A stretch of 42,991 nucleotides of DNA from Solirubrobacteraceae bacterium (GCA_017882405.1 JADGPO010000073.1:1-42991); one strand, 5' to 3'; counted from the stretch's first letter, positions 7,593 through 15,722 are shown. Made by a program: numbers and translations. Notes: generated by a model not told the origin, from the sequence alone.

Positions 7593-8047
7593 GGCTGAGC
7601 CGACGCCTGGGGCTGGTCGCCGCGGCACTGCTGATGGTCGCGATGCTGGTGGCCGGCTGTGGCTTCCACACGCTGACCGACAGTCAGCTGCGCACTCGCG
7701 CCACCCGGATCTGCAAGCTGGCCACCCGGCGCACCGACCGGATCACCACGCCCACGGCGCCCGGTCAGGGGGCCGCGTTTCTCAGCCGCGGCATCGCGGC
7801 CCTGACCCCCGAGCTGACGGCGCTGCAGCGGCTGAGCGCCCCCGACGACATGAGCGGCGACTACCGCGATGCCGTCGACGCGACCGGTGGGGAGCTGACA
7901 GCGCTGCGCTCCACGCTCAAGGGCCTGAGGGCCGGCAACGACCCCGTGGTGGCGATCAAGACGCTGCAGCAGGAGCTGACACCCGCCGAGGCCAGGGCCT
8001 CCAGCGCCTGGACCACGCTCGAGCTGCCGGCCTGCCGGGGCGACTGA
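7589..8047 (+). CDS. Small lipoprotein (152 aa), unknown function
   Basis: It starts with GTG at 7589, sharing GTGA with the HAD stop. The signal peptide (RRLGLVAAALLMVAMLVAGC) ends in the lipobox VAGC. The mature part is helical, with TRATRICKLATRRTDRI, a regular Leu/Ala helix (ALTPELTALQRLSAP) and a C-terminal LPACRGD. Three cysteines remain besides the signal peptide. The pattern of a Cys-containing helix pair resembles many uncharacterised actinobacterial lipoproteins. Its operon with the kinase and HAD genes may reflect only close packing. Confidence 0.7.
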   Translation: MRLSRRLGLVAAALLMVAMLVAGCGFHTLTDSQLRTRATRICKLATRRTDRITTPTAPGQGAAFLSRGIAALTPELTALQRLSAPDDMSGDYRDAVDATGGELTALRSTLKGLRAGNDPVVAIKTLQQELTPAEARASSAWTTLELPACRGD

Positions 8048-8059
8048 GCGCCCCGGCAG
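8032..8059. terminator. Bidirectional hairpin between convergent genes
   Basis: CTGCCGGGGCG (8032-8042) and CGCCCCGGCAG (8049-8059) form a perfect 11-bp stem with loop ACTGAG. The hairpin contains the lipoprotein stop codon and lies just beyond the PstS-like gene end. No T-run is present. Confidence 0.55.
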
Positions 8060-8077
8060 ACAGACGGCTCGCGACGC

Positions 8078-9103
8078 CTATAGACCGTTGACGGCCGAGT
8101 TGGCGGCGCTGCGCACGATCTTGGGGAGCGGCGCGAAGTCCAGCGCGGCGCCGAAGTGCTGACCGCCGGTCAGGGCGTACTTGACGAACTGCTTGAGCAG
8201 TCCGGCCTGCTGGGCCCCGTGAGGGACGATCGCATAGGTGAACGTGGAGACCGGGTAGGCGATCTTCGCGCTCTTGGGGGGATTGACGATGTGCAGCTCG
8301 TTGTTGCCTGGCACGTGCTTGACCGTCTGCGCCGCGCTCTCGATGTTCTTCAGGTTGGGGTACTCGTACTTGCCCGCGGCGTTCTTGATCGCCACCGCCG
8401 GGATGGAGTGAGCGATCAGGTAGGAGACCGCGATGTAGGCGATGCCGCCGTTGGTCGACTCCAGCTCAGCCGTCACGCCCGAGTTTCCCTTCTGGCCGAC
8501 GCCCGTGGGGAACGAGACCGAGGTCGAAAAGCCGACCTGGCTCTTGAACGCGCCGCTCACGTCGCTCAGGTAGTTGGTGAACGCGTACGTGTCACCCGAG
8601 CCATCGCTGCGGAAGATCGGCGTGATCTTCAGGTTGGGCAGATTGACGCCCTTGTTGACCTTCTTGATCGCCGGGTCGCTCCAGTTGGTGATCTGGTTGA
8701 GGTAGATCTTGGCGAGCACCGAGCCCGTCAGGTCGAGCTTGTGGCCGATGCCGTCGATGTGAAACCCGACGCCCGTGGCCGACAGCGCCCACGGGATCTG
8801 GACACAGCTGTTGCAGGCCGCGGCCTGCGTGGGATTCAGGGGAGCGTCGGACGCGCCGAAGTCGACCAGGCGCTGCGTGATGTCGGTGATCCCGGTCCCC
8901 GAGCCGACCGCCTGGTAGTTGACCGTGTTCCCGGTCTTGGTCTGGAACTGCGCCGCCCACGCCGCCTCGAGCGGTGCGACCAGCGTCGATCCGGCCCCGT
9001 TGAGCGTGCCCGAAGCAGCCAGCGCGCTGGTGGTGAGACCTGTCGTCGCGCTGATCGCCTCCGCGCTGCCGGTGTTCGACTCCGCGATCTTCAAACCGGC
9101 CAA
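8078..9103 (-). CDS. PstS-like phosphate-binding protein with disrupted 5' end (no export signal)
   Basis: The 341-residue reading is a well-preserved phosphate-binding protein. GAGSTLVAPLEAAW opens the mature domain. GSGTGITDITQRLVDFGASDAPL and FRSDGSGDTY carry the phosphate-contacting residues, and STNGGIAYI is typical. The only start in frame is a TTG at 9103, with no ribosome site and no signal peptide. Upstream, the same frame has TGA codons at 9128-9130 and 9134-9136. A separate signal-peptide-like reading lies at 9150-9203 in a different frame. I infer that the export signal was severed by mutation, giving a cytosolic or unexpressed product. No pstCAB genes are nearby. Confidence 0.8.
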   Translation of the reverse strand: MAGLKIAESNTGSAEAISATTGLTTSALAASGTLNGAGSTLVAPLEAAWAAQFQTKTGNTVNYQAVGSGTGITDITQRLVDFGASDAPLNPTQAAACNSCVQIPWALSATGVGFHIDGIGHKLDLTGSVLAKIYLNQITNWSDPAIKKVNKGVNLPNLKITPIFRSDGSGDTYAFTNYLSDVSGAFKSQVGFSTSVSFPTGVGQKGNSGVTAELESTNGGIAYIAVSYLIAHSIPAVAIKNAAGKYEYPNLKNIESAAQTVKHVPGNNELHIVNPPKSAKIAYPVSTFTYAIVPHGAQQAGLLKQFVKYALTGGQHFGAALDFAPLPKIVRSAANSAVNGL

Positions 9104-9149
9104 GCACTGACCGGTCGTCGCGGTCCGTCACATTCAGTTATCAGCGGGG

Positions 9150-9203
9150 TCACCAGATGTTCACGGCGATCGCGGCAGCGATCGCAAGACTGCTGCGCTG
9201 CAT
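9150..9203 (-). pseudogene. Orphaned signal-peptide segment of the PstS-like gene
   Basis: From the ATG at 9203 the minus strand reads MQRSSLAIAAAIAVNIW and then TGA. This is a good Sec signal peptide core preceded by a purine-rich stretch (GAGGTGGG). It is one frame away from the PstS body. Removing one base near 9160 would turn its end into AVTSGDPADN, but two further TGA codons still separate it from the body. Confidence 0.5.
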
Positions 9204-9239
9204 TGGTTCATCTGTTCCCACCTCAGACCAGGAGATAGC

Positions 9240-9842
9240 GTGAAGCGCATCTACCTCGTAGGCGCTGCCATAGCAGCCCTGCTCATCGCCGGCATCGTCA
9301 CCGCGCCGGCGTCGGCATCGCCCGCGGCCAAGAAGCCGACGAGCGTCAACAAGAAGCCGGTCACCAAGCTCGAGCCGGTGAAGACGACGCTGACCTGCAG
9401 CCTCAAGCTGGTCACCGAGATCCCCTCCGACGACGTGACCGTGACCCAGGGGGGCGAGTCGGGCACGCAGTACGGCCGGGCTGGCTGCGCGAAGCCGCTG
9501 TTCTCCGGCGTCGAGCAGAGCTCGTTCCTACAGGACGAGTCGGGCGACCTGTCGGGCAAGTACCAGCAGTGGTTCAACTCTGGCTCGCTCTTCGGCGAGT
9601 ACACGCTGACCGCACAGGACACCGGACCGCCGACCACGACCTCGTTCACCAACGCCAGCTACACCGGCACGATCAGCGTCACCAACGGCACCGGCCTGTT
9701 CAAGAAGGCCGCCGGCACCGGCACGCTGGCCTGCACGACGACCGACCTGGCCCACTACGCGTGCACCGAGAAGCTCAAGCTGGTCCAGCAGGCGCTCACC
9801 GTGGTGACTCCCAAGAAGATGACCACCAAGAAGAAGAGCTGA
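9240..9842 (+). CDS. Secreted protein with lysine-rich ends, unknown function (200 aa)
   Basis: A GTG start at 9240 has a strong ribosome site (AGGAG, 7 nt upstream). A Sec signal (YLVGAAIAALLIAGIVTAPASASPA) is followed by a Lys/Pro stretch (AAKKPTSVNKKPVTKLEP). Next comes a beta-rich domain of about 130 residues with four cysteines (TLTCSLKL, AGCAKPL, LACTTTD, YACTEKL), likely two disulphides. The tail is again lysine-rich (PKKMTTKKKS). The Thr/Gly-rich strands suggest an extracellular beta-barrel or allene-oxide-cyclase-like fold, but I do not recognise a family. It is monocistronic, with a terminator right after the stop. Confidence 0.75.
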   Translation: MKRIYLVGAAIAALLIAGIVTAPASASPAAKKPTSVNKKPVTKLEPVKTTLTCSLKLVTEIPSDDVTVTQGGESGTQYGRAGCAKPLFSGVEQSSFLQDESGDLSGKYQQWFNSGSLFGEYTLTAQDTGPPTTTSFTNASYTGTISVTNGTGLFKKAAGTGTLACTTTDLAHYACTEKLKLVQQALTVVTPKKMTTKKKS

Positions 9843-9845
9843 CGA

Positions 9846-9884
9846 CCGGCCGGAGCCCGCGCGCGACGCGCGGGCTCCGGCCGG
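9846..9884. terminator. Perfect 18-bp-stem terminator hairpin
   Basis: The arms at 9846-9863 and 9867-9884 are exact reverse complements over 18 bp, with a CGA loop. It lies 4 nt after the stop of the secreted protein, and the cyclophilin unit runs toward it from the other strand. It has no T-run and is probably bidirectional. Confidence 0.75.
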
Positions 9885-9897
9885 CGAGGCAGTTCAG

Positions 9898-9969
9898 TCA
9901 GTCACGCCGGCCGCGGCCGTAGAACAGCTTCTCGGGCTCGACCGCTGGCCGCTCGTCGACGCTCGTCAT
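9898..9969 (-). CDS. Possible 23-aa peptide downstream of the cyclophilin gene
   Basis: The ATG at 9969 lies 2 bp after the cyclophilin stop and reads MTSVDERPAVEPEKLFYGRGRRD to a TGA just before the terminator hairpin. Its composition is protein-like and the spacing suggests translational coupling. It is too short to be certain and no family is recognised. Confidence 0.35.
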   Translation of the reverse strand: MTSVDERPAVEPEKLFYGRGRRD

Positions 9970-9971
9970 GG

Positions 9972-10433
9972 TCAAGCGGGGTCGAGCTCGATCGACTCGA
10001 TCGACGGCGGGTCGTTGGGCCGGTCCTGACGACCGGTCGGAGTCGCCTCGATCGCGTCGATGGCGTCCATCCCGGCGGTGACCTGGCCGAACACGGTGTG
10101 CTTGCCGTCCAGCCACGGGGCGCTGTCGATGGTGACGATGAAGAACTGCGAGCCGTTGGTGTTCGGACCGGCGTTGGCCATCGCCAACGCTCCCCGCACC
10201 ACCTTGTGCTGGTTGAACTCGTCCTCGAACGTGTACCCGGGGCCCCCCGTCCCGGTGCCGTCGGGGTCGCCGCCCTGGATCATGAAGTCCGGGATCACCC
10301 GGTGAAAGATGATGCCGTCGTAGAAGCCGTCGGAGGCCAGCTTGCGGAAGTTCTCAACGGTCTTGGGCGCATCGTCGTCGAACAGCTCGAGCCCGATCGT
10401 GCCCAGCGTGGTGTTCATGTTGGCTGTGCTCAT
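9972..10433 (-). CDS. Peptidyl-prolyl cis-trans isomerase, cyclophilin type
   Basis: The 153-residue cytosolic cyclophilin catalyses proline isomerisation during folding. The active-site block [19 protein letters not shown], then GSQFFIVT, and W in [13 protein letters not shown] are all present, so it is a complete single-domain enzyme without a signal peptide. The ATG at 10433 is chosen over an upstream in-frame start because a TAGTGT box (10442-10447) lies 8 nt before it. No Shine-Dalgarno is visible. Confidence 0.95.
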   Translation of the reverse strand: MSTANMNTTLGTIGLELFDDDAPKTVENFRKLASDGFYDGIIFHRVIPDFMIQGGDPDGTGTGGPGYTFEDEFNQHKVVRGALAMANAGPNTNGSQFFIVTIDSAPWLDGKHTVFGQVTAGMDAIDAIEATPTGRQDRPNDPPSIESIELDPA

Positions 10434-10476
10434 GCCGTCAGACACTACCCGCCGCACGCCTCGCGGCACCGGCGCG

Positions 10477-10506
10477 CCCCGGGCGGCGGCACAGCGCCGC
10501 CCGGGG
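10477..10506 (-). terminator. 12-bp-stem GC hairpin after the surface-protein gene
   Basis: CCCCGGGCGGCG (10477-10488) and CGCCGCCCGGGG (10495-10506) form a perfect stem with loop GCACAG. It starts about 25 nt beyond the stop at 10531 on the minus strand and should separate this gene from the cyclophilin gene. Confidence 0.6.
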
Positions 10507-10530
10507 TCAGAACTACGCCGTCGGTGACCG

Positions 10531-11238
10531 TCAGCTGTTGCTGGCGGTCTGGACGGCGTTGATTGCCGCCGTCACGCTGGTCGTCGGCAGCGTGCCGGTC
10601 ACGGCCGTAGCCAGGCAGGACACGCTGGCTGTGCCCGCCGGCCCGGCGACCTGGAGCGGGATCGACTCCGAGGTGGTGTCGCCGGCGGTGCCGGTGATCG
10701 CCACCGTCACCGACCGGGTCTGGGTGTTGGAGCCGACGGTCAGCGTGCAGCTCACGTTGACCCGCTGGCCGGTTCCGCTGCTCGTGACGGTCGCGGTCGG
10801 GTTGGCGAACGCCAGGTAGGAGGCCCCGGCCGGCAGGTTGACCGAGGTCACGCCGGTCGCGGTCCCGGTGACCGTCGCCGAGTTGTTGGTGGTCCCGAAC
10901 TCGGCGGGCAGCGCGGTGTTGCAGGTGACCTTGCCGCTCGAGTCGACTGCGCCGATGCCCTGGCCGCTGGAGCAGGTGCCGTTCACGCGGGCCTGCAGCT
11001 GGTTGGTGTTGGCCCGCACGGTGCCGACCGAGCCCGGCTCGATCTTCTTGAACGTGACGGCGCTGTCCTTGATCTTGCTGTTGGTGACGGCGCCGTTCTT
11101 CAGCTGCGCCGCGCCGATGCTGTTGTTGGGCAGCTGCGTGGCGGCGTAGCCGACGCCACCGAGCGACATGAACAGCGCCACCATCGAGACCGCCATCGCG
11201 GGCGAGGGACGGCGGCGGACGAGGGAACGGAGTTTCAT
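10531..11238 (-). CDS. Secreted surface protein of the Thermoleophilia repeat type
   Basis: The 235-residue protein has a signal-anchor region ([25 protein letters not shown]) and then short imperfect repeats of the form [23 protein letters not shown] beta-rich domain with two cysteine pairs follows ([28 protein letters not shown]). The opening pattern is very common in Solirubrobacterales proteins of unknown function and is a useful marker for the organism. The ATG at 11238 has a good ribosome site (GGGAGGT). The C-terminal part is Thr/Ser/Val-rich, as in cell-surface or spore-coat-like proteins. Confidence 0.8.
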   Translation of the reverse strand: MKLRSLVRRRPSPAMAVSMVALFMSLGGVGYAATQLPNNSIGAAQLKNGAVTNSKIKDSAVTFKKIEPGSVGTVRANTNQLQARVNGTCSSGQGIGAVDSSGKVTCNTALPAEFGTTNNSATVTGTATGVTSVNLPAGASYLAFANPTATVTSSGTGQRVNVSCTLTVGSNTQTRSVTVAITGTAGDTTSESIPLQVAGPAGTASVSCLATAVTGTLPTTSVTAAINAVQTASNS

Positions 11239-11358
11239 GGGATTACCTCCCGTGGTTGGGGTGGCCCGCTGAGAGCGGGCACTTGCACTCCCTTCACAAC
11301 GCACGGAGCGGCCAGAAGTCGCGCCGACGGGTCAGGTCGCTGACGAGAAGCTGACAGG

Positions 11359-11376
11359 CTGCAAGCGCGCTTGCAG
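11359..11376. repeat. Perfect 18-bp palindrome
   Basis: CTGCAAGCGCGCTTGCAG is its own reverse complement. It lies at the left edge of the 41-bp tandem repeat, downstream of the helicase gene, and could act as its terminator. Confidence 0.55.
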
Positions 11377-11449
11377 GCTCGACGGAGAGCCCGCCGGGAC
11401 CTCAGGCACGCTTGCAGGCTCGACGCAGAGCCCGCCGAGACCTCAGGCG
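11368..11449. repeat. Two tandem 41-bp copies spanning the end of the helicase gene
   Basis: The unit at 11368-11408 recurs at 11409-11449 with 38 of 41 bases the same (it begins CGCTTGCAGGCTCGAC and ends CCTCAGGC). The second copy contains the helicase stop codon (11443-11445) and its last two codons. The first copy is therefore a duplicated gene end and 3' region. Confidence 0.8.
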
Positions 11450-12864
11450 CGCGCCAGCTCCAGCCGGAGCGTGTGGCCGCGGACCTCGGTCCCGCCGGTC
11501 TGCTCCACCACCCGCGCCGCCTCGGATGCGGGCACCTCGACGAACGCGAAGCGCTCCAGGATCCGCACGTTGCGCACCGCCTCGCCGTCCAGCGCGGTGG
11601 CCGAGGTGATCGCCTGGACGATGTCCGACGGCTCCAGGCCGGCCACACGACCCCCGGACACGATCACCTTGCTGGCCGGCCCCTCGCCGTTAACGGAGAC
11701 GTGCGGCTTGGAGTGGCGTCGCGGAGGCGTCTTGACCGGCATCGGCGCAACATGGGCGTCCTGAACCCACGGGGCCAGCTTGACGCCGGCATGGTTCTCG
11801 ATCGCCTGGATGTCACGGGCCTGGCGGTGCTCGTAGAAGGTGATCGCCCGACCGCTGCGCCCGACCCGGCCGGTGCGGCCGACGCGGTGCACGTAGACGT
11901 CCGGGGAGGTCGGCACGTCGTAGTTGATCACGTGGGAGATGCCTGAGATGTCCAGCCCGCGCGCCGCCACGTCGGTGGCCACCAGCAGCGGCACCCGGCC
12001 GCCCTTGAAGGAGATCATCACGCCGTCGCGAGACCCCTGCGACATGTCGCCGTGCAGCGCCCGCACGTTCATGCCGCGGTCGCGCAGCGTGCGGTACAGC
12101 TGGTCGCAGCGAATCTTGGTGCGCACGAAGATGAGCGCCTGTTCGGGGTGCTCGGCCTCGAGCACCTTCGCCAACGCCTCGGGCTTGTCCCGCGGCGAGA
12201 CCTCGAGCGCGAACTGCTCGACCGTGTCGACGGTGAGCGTGTCGGTCTTCACCTTCACGGTCACCGGGTCGTACAGGTATTGGGCGGCCAGCCGGCGGAT
12301 CTCCGGCGGCATGGTGGCGGAGAAGAGCGCCGTCTGACGGCTGGAGGGAGTCAGCGAGAGGATCCGCTCGACGTCCTCCAGAAAACCCAGGTCGAGCATC
12401 TCGTCGGCCTCGTCGAGGACCACGAAGCGGCAGCCGTGCAGCATCAGCGAGTGGCGGCTGATCAGGTCCTTGACACGGCCGACGGTGCCGACCACGACCT
12501 GACCCCCGGCCCGCAGCTGGGCCTGCTGGCTGCGGATCGGGGCCCCGCCGAACACCGCCACCACGTCGACCCCCTTGCGCTGCCCGTAGGCGCGCAGGGC
12601 CTGGGTGACCTGGATGCACAACTCGCGCGTGGGCGTCAGAACCAGCCCCTGCACCTCGTTGTCGTCGGGATCGACGTACTGGAGCATCGGTAGCCCGAAG
12701 GCCGCCGTCTTGCCCGAGCCGGTCTGCGCCTGTCCGATCACGTCAAGGCCCTCCAGCAGCGGCGGGATGGCCTGCTCCTGGATTGGACTGGGCGCGTCGT
12801 AGCCCACGTCGCGCAAAGCGTGCAGCAGAGTAGGTTCGAGCCCGAGATCGGTGAAGGCCGCCAT
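11443..12864 (-). CDS. DEAD-box ATP-dependent RNA helicase with DbpA-like RNA-binding tail
   Basis: The 473-residue helicase unwinds RNA, probably in ribosome assembly or cold adaptation. The Q motif (FTDLGL, then PSPIQEQAIP) and Walker A AQTGSGKT (46-53) come first. PTREL, VLDEADEML, FSATMP, IFVRTK, VATDVAARGLD and HRVGRTGR follow in order. Motif Ib reads GTVGRVKD, with Val in place of the near-universal Pro of TPGR. The last 75 residues (KVIVSGGRVAGLEPSDIV onward) match the DbpA/CsdA RNA-binding domain. The ATG at 12864 has a TATCGT box (12873-12878) 8 nt upstream. An in-frame GTG two codons earlier is less likely. Confidence 0.93.
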   Translation of the reverse strand: MAAFTDLGLEPTLLHALRDVGYDAPSPIQEQAIPPLLEGLDVIGQAQTGSGKTAAFGLPMLQYVDPDDNEVQGLVLTPTRELCIQVTQALRAYGQRKGVDVVAVFGGAPIRSQQAQLRAGGQVVVGTVGRVKDLISRHSLMLHGCRFVVLDEADEMLDLGFLEDVERILSLTPSSRQTALFSATMPPEIRRLAAQYLYDPVTVKVKTDTLTVDTVEQFALEVSPRDKPEALAKVLEAEHPEQALIFVRTKIRCDQLYRTLRDRGMNVRALHGDMSQGSRDGVMISFKGGRVPLLVATDVAARGLDISGISHVINYDVPTSPDVYVHRVGRTGRVGRSGRAITFYEHRQARDIQAIENHAGVKLAPWVQDAHVAPMPVKTPPRRHSKPHVSVNGEGPASKVIVSGGRVAGLEPSDIVQAITSATALDGEAVRNVRILERFAFVEVPASEAARVVEQTGGTEVRGHTLRLELARA

Positions 12865-12890
12865 CTGCACGGACGATAGCCCCTGGAGGG

Positions 12891-12919
12891 TTGACAGATA
12901 ATGTTTCGGTGCCTAATCT
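12891..12919 (+). promoter_or_regulatory. Sigma-70-type promoter for the drug exporter operon
   Basis: TTGACA (12891-12896) and TAATCT (12914-12919) are separated by the ideal 17 bp. Transcription would begin near 12926, giving a leader of about 36 nt before the ATG at 12962. The region lies between divergent genes and is the natural place for the MarR protein of this operon to bind. Confidence 0.7.
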
Positions 12920-12961
12920 TTTGCGGCCGCAGGATTTTGTCGTCGAGATTGGACCCCTTAC

Positions 12962-14425
12962 ATGCCTGATTCCCCCGCCGCCTCGGACCGCATCGACGCC
13001 TACGTGTGGCGGATCAGCGCGGTCGTGATCGTCGGGTCGATCATGTCGATCCTCGACACCACGATCGTCAACGTGGCGCTCGACACCCTCGGCCGCGAGC
13101 TGCACTCGACGATCGCCGACATCCAGTGGGTCGTGACCGGCTACATGCTGGCGCTGGCCGCGGTGATCCCCGTCACCGGGTGGGCGGCGCGCCGGTTCGG
13201 CGCAAAGCCCGTCTACATCCTCTCTCTCGTGCTCTTCGTGGCGGGCTCCGCGTTGTGCGGTCTGGCGACATCGGCCACCGAGCTGATCGTCTTCCGCGTC
13301 CTGCAGGGCTTCGGCGGCGGGATGATCCTGCCGGTCGGACAGCTGATGATGGCCGAGGCCGCGGGCCCCCAGCGCATGGGCCGCGTGATGAGCATCGTGG
13401 CCGTCCCGGCGATGCTGGCGCCGATCCTCGGCCCGACGCTCGGCGGCCTGATCCTCGACAACACCACCTGGCAGTGGATCTTCTACGTCAACCTGCCGAT
13501 CGGCCTGATCGCCGTCGTGGCCGCAGTGCGGGTTCTCCCCACGGTGGCTCGCCAGCGCACCGAGAGCCTGGACTTCCTCGGTCTGGCGCTGATGGCGACC
13601 GGACTGCCCCTGATCACCTACGGCCTGGCCGAGATCGGGAGCACCGGCGGCTTCACCTCGGTCAAGGTGATCGTGCCGATCCTGCTCGGGCTCGTCCTCG
13701 TGGGAGCGTTCGTGCTCCATGCGCTGCATGTCCCGAAGCCGCTGTTGAACGTTCGCCTGTACCGCAAGCCGACCTTCTCCTCGGCGTCAGTGGCGATGTT
13801 CTGCGTCGGCGCGGCGCTGTTCGGCGGGATGATCCTGCTGCCGCTGTACTGGCAGACGGTGCGCCACGAGGACGTGGTCGTCACCGGCCTGCTCACCGCT
13901 CCCCAGGGCCTGGGGGCCGCACTCGTGATGCCGCTCGCCGGCAAGCTCACCGACCGCTTCGGCGGCGGCCCGCTGGCCCTGTTCGGCGTGATCGTCTGCG
14001 CCGTGGCCACGATCCCGTTCGCCCTGATCGGAGCCCGCACCTCGATCGTCTGGCTGTCCATCGTGATGCTCGTGCGAGGCGTGGGCATCGGCTTCTCCTT
14101 CATGCCGGCCATGTCCGCCGCGTTCGCCGCCCTGGACCGGTCCGAGCTGTCGGACGCGACTCCGCAGCTCAACGTGCTGCAGCGCGTGGGCGGCTCGATC
14201 GGCACGGCGGCGCTGGCCGTCGTGCTGCAGCGAGCGCTGGTCGGTGCCCACTCGCTCAGCGATGCAGCCTCTGCGTATGGCACGGCGTTCTGGGCAGCTG
14301 CCGCGCTGAGCGCGCTGGCGATCGTGCCCTGCGTCGTGCTGATGCGCGCCGAAGCGGCCGCGCGCCGGGCAAAGGCCGACGCGTCCGCGTTGGACGAGAC
14401 GATGGCCGAGGCGCTGGCGGCGTGA
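12962..14425 (+). CDS. MFS drug exporter, DHA2 (EmrB/QacA) family
   Basis: The 487-residue protein has about 14 hydrophobic segments and should export lipophilic drugs by proton antiport. The DHA2 marker SILDTTIVNVAL in helix 1 holds the family's membrane-embedded Asp. Motif A is TGWAARRFGAKPVY, and antiporter motif C in helix 5 reads APILGPTLGGLI. It overlaps the MarR gene by 4 bp. The pairing and the strong promoter in front suggest that MarR represses both genes until an effector binds. No ribosome site is evident before the ATG. Confidence 0.92.
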   Translation: MPDSPAASDRIDAYVWRISAVVIVGSIMSILDTTIVNVALDTLGRELHSTIADIQWVVTGYMLALAAVIPVTGWAARRFGAKPVYILSLVLFVAGSALCGLATSATELIVFRVLQGFGGGMILPVGQLMMAEAAGPQRMGRVMSIVAVPAMLAPILGPTLGGLILDNTTWQWIFYVNLPIGLIAVVAAVRVLPTVARQRTESLDFLGLALMATGLPLITYGLAEIGSTGGFTSVKVIVPILLGLVLVGAFVLHALHVPKPLLNVRLYRKPTFSSASVAMFCVGAALFGGMILLPLYWQTVRHEDVVVTGLLTAPQGLGAALVMPLAGKLTDRFGGGPLALFGVIVCAVATIPFALIGARTSIVWLSIVMLVRGVGIGFSFMPAMSAAFAALDRSELSDATPQLNVLQRVGGSIGTAALAVVLQRALVGAHSLSDAASAYGTAFWAAAALSALAIVPCVVLMRAEAAARRAKADASALDETMAEALAA

Positions 14426-14910
14426 CCGCCACCTCGGGCGAGCCGGCCGCCGAGGGTCAGGCGGTGACCCGCGAGGCCGCGGCCGAGCTCGGAGCCGCCT
14501 TCAAGGCGATGCTGGGCGCGGTGCGGCGATTGCGCGGGCGCGAGACTCGCTGCTCGGGCAATCTCTCGGACGCCCAGTACGGCCTGCTCTTCGGGCTGCG
14601 CGAGCGCGACGAGGTCTCCTCGGGGGAGCTGGCGGCGCTGGCGGATCTGTCTCCCGCCACCGCGACCCAGATGCTCGACGGCCTGGCCGCCGCCGGCCTG
14701 GTGCGGCGCGTGCGCTCGGTCACGGACCGCCGGGTGGTGTTGACCTCGCTGACCGAGCACGGCCACGCGCTGCTGGAGGAACGCCATGCGCGCATCGCAC
14801 CGCGGTGGAACGCCGCCCTCAGTCAGTTCTCCGACGAGGAGCTGCGCACCGCCGCGGCGGTGATGAACAGCCTGCGCGACATGTTCGACTCGGAGCCGGA
14901 GCTGCGCTAG
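14422..14910 (+). CDS. MarR-family transcriptional regulator
   Basis: The 162-residue protein starts at the GTG in the GTGA shared with the exporter stop. The winged helix-turn-helix is clear: LSDAQYGLLFGLRE, SGELAALADLSPATATQMLDGL as the recognition region, and the wing TDRRVVLTSLTEHG with the conserved D-R-R. The dimer helices flank it. It most likely senses an exporter substrate and controls the promoter at 12891-12919. Its stop codon shares CTAG with the convergent SDR gene. Confidence 0.9.
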   Translation: MTATSGEPAAEGQAVTREAAAELGAAFKAMLGAVRRLRGRETRCSGNLSDAQYGLLFGLRERDEVSSGELAALADLSPATATQMLDGLAAAGLVRRVRSVTDRRVVLTSLTEHGHALLEERHARIAPRWNAALSQFSDEELRTAAAVMNSLRDMFDSEPELR

Positions 14911-15722
14911 CTGCGATTCCCCGTCTTCGTGGTGAATGCGCCGCCCGCCACCGCTCGGCGCACGATCGCCGGCACCAGGATCCGCGCGGCTGCCACCAGG
15001 CCGTAGGGCCGCGGCGCGTAACGCTCCGCCCGGCCGCCCGGGCCGGCGTCGAGGATCGCCTCGGCCACCGTCTCGGGCCGGCCGACCAGCCACCTGGTCT
15101 TCACGCTGGCCAGCAGCTCGTCGCCCGGAAAGCCCTCGGTGGACACGAAGCCGGGCAGCACCAGACCCACGTGGACCCCGTGCGCTCGCTCCTCGGCGTG
15201 CAGCGAATCCGTCCAGCCGGCGAGTGCGAACTTGCTGGCCGAGTACGCGCCGGATCCCGGGCGCGAGACGCGGCCCGCGGTGCTGGAGACGTTGACGATG
15301 CACACACGGCGCTCGGCGTCGGCTGGGCTCCGCGCCGCGGTGGCGCGCAGCAGCGGCAGCAGCGCCTCGGTCAGACGCAGAGGTGCCTCGAAGTTGAGCT
15401 TCATGTGGCGTTCCACGTTGGCCCAGCCCGTCTCGGCGAAGGCCCCGCGCCAGGCGGCGCCGGCATTGTTGACCAGCATGTGCAGCTCGCCGCCGTGCTC
15501 GCGCTCCACCACGTCGCGGATGCGGGCCGGCGCCTCCGGATCGGTGAGGTCGGCGTCGACGACGGTCACCGGGGTGGGCGCCAGTTCCGCGGCCAGCTGT
15601 TCGAGCCGCTCGCGGCGACGAGCCACGAGCACGAGCTGGGTGTCCGGCTCGCGGCTCAGCCGCCGAGCCGTGGCCTCGCCGATTCCGCTCGAGGCCCCGG
15701 TTATCAGTGCGACGTAGGACAT
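14907..15722 (-). CDS. Short-chain dehydrogenase/reductase (classical SDR)
   Basis: The 271-residue oxidoreductase has the classical SDR landmarks. TGASSGIG near residue 8 binds NAD(P), LVARRRERL with an Arg-rich turn suggests NADP preference, and NNAG is present. Catalytic Ser lies in NVSSTAG and the YxxxK pair in YSASK. The segment after GLVLPGFVSTEGFPG corresponds to the substrate loop. The substrate cannot be predicted. A TAGCCT box (15734-15739, minus) is 11 nt before the ATG at 15722. Confidence 0.9.
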   Translation of the reverse strand: MSYVALITGASSGIGEATARRLSREPDTQLVLVARRRERLEQLAAELAPTPVTVVDADLTDPEAPARIRDVVEREHGGELHMLVNNAGAAWRGAFAETGWANVERHMKLNFEAPLRLTEALLPLLRATAARSPADAERRVCIVNVSSTAGRVSRPGSGAYSASKFALAGWTDSLHAEERAHGVHVGLVLPGFVSTEGFPGDELLASVKTRWLVGRPETVAEAILDAGPGGRAERYAPRPYGLVAAARILVPAIVRRAVAGGAFTTKTGNRS

